A DNA stretch of 64,000 nt from an uncultured bacterium (lineage in GTDB: Bacteria; Myxococcota_A; Polyangia; Polyangiales; Houyiibacteriaceae), in contig CALJDU010000019.1 in the NCBI GenBank assembly GCA_938024995.1, forward strand, positions 105,494 to 169,493, read 5' to 3'. The first letter of the stretch is position 1. Each line of letters opens with the position of its first letter. The notes under the pieces are model-generated. The model was not told where the DNA came from. It was given only the letters and a program-made list of their open reading frames with translations, and did not search any database. Of the stretch, positions 62,119-64,000 are shown one piece after another. The position numbers were made by a program, and so were the translations under genes.

Positions 62119-63096
62119 TCAGACGAGGTGACAAGCGACGTGGTGACCTGGCGTGATCTCTCGAAGCGGCGGTGCCTCGCGATCACATCGACCCTTTTCG
62201 GCGATCGGACATCGCGGATGAAACGTGCAGCCGGAGGGCGGATCGAGCGGGCTCGGGACATCGCCTTGCAGCACCAAGCGCTTCTTCTTCCGGCGCGGGT
62301 CGGGGTCTGGAATCGCGGAGAGCAGCGCCTGTGTATACGGGTGCTGACTGTCGTCATAGATGGAGCTCGCGTTGGCGAGCTCGACGACGCGCCCGAGGTA
62401 CATGACCGCGACCCGATCGCTCACGTATTCGACGACAGAGAGGTCGTGCGCGATGAACAAGTAGCTCAGGCCAAGGTCTTGTTGGAGGTCCAGCATCAAG
62501 TTGACGATCTGCGCTTGGACCGAAACATCGAGCGCGCTGATCGGTTCGTCGGCGACGATGAACTTGGGCTCCACCGCGAGCGCCCGCGCGATCCCGATCC
62601 GCTGACGCTGCCCGCCCGAGAACTCGTGGGGGTACCGGTTCATGTGCTCGGGCCGAAGACCGACGCGCGAGAGGAGATCCGCGACGCGCTCCTTCTCTTC
62701 TTCGCGCGACGCGTTGCCGAGCAAGCCGTGCACCCGGATCGCTTCCGCGATGGTCGCGAACACGGTTTGGCGTGGGTTCAGCGAGCTGTACGGATCCTGA
62801 AAGATGAACTGCATCTTCCGGCGAAGCGGACGCAGCTCGGCGACGGACATTTTCGAGATGTCTTGGCCGTCGAACTCGACCTTGCCCGCGGTGAGGTCGT
62901 GCAGACGCAGCACGCAGCGACCGAGCGTGCTCTTCCCGCACCCGGACTCGCCGACCAGGCCGAGCGTTTCGCCCTCATTGACGGTGAGGCTGACGCCGTC
63001 GACCGCGCGCAAGAAGGTTTGTGGTCGGCCGAAGAAGTCGCGCTTCGCGGTGAAGTGCTTCTCGATCCCGGTCGCCTTGAGGATGGGCTCGCTCAT
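62119..63096 (-). CDS. Oligopeptide/dipeptide ABC transporter ATPase, OppF/DppF-type
   Basis: A 325-residue ABC ATPase. Walker A is [12 protein letters not shown], the signature [15 protein letters not shown], Walker [10 protein letters not shown], and the H-loop [10 protein letters not shown]. The C-terminal oligo_HPY domain has [22 protein letters not shown], typical of Opp/Dpp ATPases. ATG 63096 overlaps the stop of the upstream OppD-type gene. With it, this would power import of short peptides; the permeases and binding protein are outside the window. Confidence 0.92.
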   Translation of the reverse strand: MSEPILKATGIEKHFTAKRDFFGRPQTFLRAVDGVSLTVNEGETLGLVGESGCGKSTLGRCVLRLHDLTAGKVEFDGQDISKMSVAELRPLRRKMQFIFQDPYSSLNPRQTVFATIAEAIRVHGLLGNASREEEKERVADLLSRVGLRPEHMNRYPHEFSGGQRQRIGIARALAVEPKFIVADEPISALDVSVQAQIVNLMLDLQQDLGLSYLFIAHDLSVVEYVSDRVAVMYLGRVVELANASSIYDDSQHPYTQALLSAIPDPDPRRKKKRLVLQGDVPSPLDPPSGCTFHPRCPIAEKGRCDREAPPLREITPGHHVACHLV

Positions 63097-64000
63097 TCTT
63101 CTTCCTTTGTGGCGCCTGCCGCCTTTGTGGCTTCCGCGCTGGCGACAAAGCAAGCGACACGTCTCGCGCTTCCTTCGCGATAAGGACCGTCTTTTCCGCT
63201 CGCGCCAAGTTGGACCAGCGGCGGCTCTGAGTCCGCGCACTTCGCGATCGCGACATCGCAGCGGGCGCGAAAGCGGCACCCCCCGGGCAGCTCACGAAGG
63301 TCGGGGACGACGCCTTGAATCGTTGGGAGCCGATCCTGCTTTAGATTGTCGCCGAAGCTCGGGAGACTTCGGAGCAGGCCGCGCGTGTAGGGGTGACGCG
63401 GGTCTTCAAAGAGCGCGATCGCGCTCGCTCGCTCGACGACCGTGCCGGCGTACATCACGACGATCTCATCTGCGAACTCCGCGACGACCCCGAGGTCGTG
63501 CGTGATCAAGATGATGCTCATGCCGAGCTCGCTCTGGAGTCCCTTGAGGAGGTCGAGGATCTGCGCCTGAATCGTGACATCGAGCGCCGTCGTGGGCTCG
63601 TCGGCAATGATGAGCTTGGGCTCGCAAGATAAGGCAATCGCGATCATGACGCGTTGACGCATGCCACCACTTAAATGGTGCGGATATTGTTTGAGCCGGC
63701 GCTTGGCATCGGACATGCCAACCAAGCCCAACAGCTCTTCGGCGCGTCGATCGGCCTCGGCGCGGTCAACGCCCAAGTGCTGTTCGAGTGTTTCGGTGAG
63801 TTGACGTCCGATGGTTAGCACGGGGTTAAGCGAAGTCATTGGCTCTTGGAACACCATGCCAATGTCGCGGCCACGTACTTCGCGCATATCAGCATCACTG
63901 ATTTGCACGAGGTCTCGACCTTTAAAGCGGACAGCGCCGCCAACAATACGTCCGGGGGGCCAGGGACTTAAGCGCATGATAGATAGCGCGCCAACCGACT
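63093..64000 (-). CDS. Oligopeptide/dipeptide ABC transporter ATPase, OppD/DppD-type, 5' cut by the window
   Basis: The last ~300 residues of an ABC ATPase; the frame stays open to the window end (…[13 protein letters not shown]), so Walker A is outside. Visible: signature [16 protein letters not shown], Walker [15 protein letters not shown], the H-loop LITHDLGVV and the oligo_HPY block [21 protein letters not shown]. The 5' part from about 63600 on has clearly lower G+C than the rest and than the neighbour genes. The two ATPases together form the heterodimer of a peptide importer. Confidence 0.88.
   Translation of the reverse strand, partial: SVGALSIMRLSPWPPGRIVGGAVRFKGRDLVQISDADMREVRGRDIGMVFQEPMTSLNPVLTIGRQLTETLEQHLGVDRAEADRRAEELLGLVGMSDAKRRLKQYPHHLSGGMRQRVMIAIALSCEPKLIIADEPTTALDVTIQAQILDLLKGLQSELGMSIILITHDLGVVAEFADEIVVMYAGTVVERASAIALFEDPRHPYTRGLLRSLPSFGDNLKQDRLPTIQGVVPDLRELPGGCRFRARCDVAIAKCADSEPPLVQLGASGKDGPYREGSARRVACFVASAEATKAAGATKEEE

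Noticed and set aside
1..64000. tRNA, rRNA, riboswitch or insertion sequence
   Set aside because: No cloverleaf arms, rRNA motifs, transposase frames or terminal inverted repeats were noticed by eye.

Overview
The window looks like a chromosomal segment of a high-GC Gram-negative bacterium of the Myxococcota (old Deltaproteobacteria), probably near Polyangiales/Sandaracinaceae. That placement is inferred from gene content, not from a search: lipoproteins rich in Cys repeats and in Asp/Thr/Gly linkers, a nidogen-like protein with a MYXO-CTERM tail, an AgmX/PglI-type C-terminal domain, MopE-like Cys motifs, an FHA-sigma54 activator, several hybrid kinases and a Lys-rich histone-H1-like protein. 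I see no rRNA, tRNA, CRISPR array, insertion sequence or phage gene. Genes are packed tightly, with twelve 4-base ATGA/GTGA start-stop overlaps. LAYOUT. 1-6.6 kb (+): end of an unrecognised gene, a SAM methyltransferase, a large membrane hybrid histidine kinase, a receiver-kinase protein and a radical SAM enzyme. 6.7-9.6 kb (+): a lipoprotein with 16 six-cysteine repeats, then a CapA-like lipoprotein. 9.6-15.7 kb (-): a three-gene ABC-2 export system, an NAD-dependent epimerase, a leucine-rich-repeat protein and a lone receiver. 16.0-22.7 kb (+): an operon of DUF58, membrane transglutaminase, MoxR ATPase and an exported TPR protein. 22.8-24.4 kb (-): pyrH, a probable 29-residue membrane peptide, and engB. 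24.6-28.1 kb (+): a lamin-tail lipoprotein and an RCC1-propeller lipoprotein broken by a frameshift at a G7 run. 28-33.4 kb: YkgJ-type protein, AgmX-domain protein, murJ, NAD-isocitrate dehydrogenase and hslO, followed by a duplicated 58-bp hairpin element. 33.6-38.9 kb: FHA-sigma54 activator, MopE-like lipoprotein, PEGA-type protein, and two exported proteins, one with WTGT-CC repeats. 39.0-46.0 kb: POT transporter, OB-fold/EEP nuclease, CaiB-type CoA transferase, SCP2 protein and conserved hypotheticals. 46.0-52.6 kb (+): Cys-cluster protein, PAS-GAF-PAS-GGDEF-EAL protein, nidogen-like MYXO-CTERM protein and an H1-like/DUF1801 fusion. 52.6-58.8 kb (-): a seven-gene chemosensory operon (cheA, cheW, cheW, cheR, cheB, GAF protein, cheY) without a receptor. 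58.8-64.0 kb (-): DUF971 protein, recO, RodZ-like protein, TPR lipoprotein, Crp/Fnr regulator, and two oligopeptide ABC ATPases, the last cut by the window end. HOW THE GENES WORK TOGETHER. The clearest functional units are the chemosensory operon, the DUF58-transglutaminase-MoxR-TPR operon, the ABC exporter and the Opp/Dpp ATPase pair. The most unusual items are the H1-like/DUF1801 fusion, the families of Cys-repeat surface proteins, the G7 frameshift in the RCC1 lipoprotein, the duplicated hairpin and the small peptide next to pyrH.
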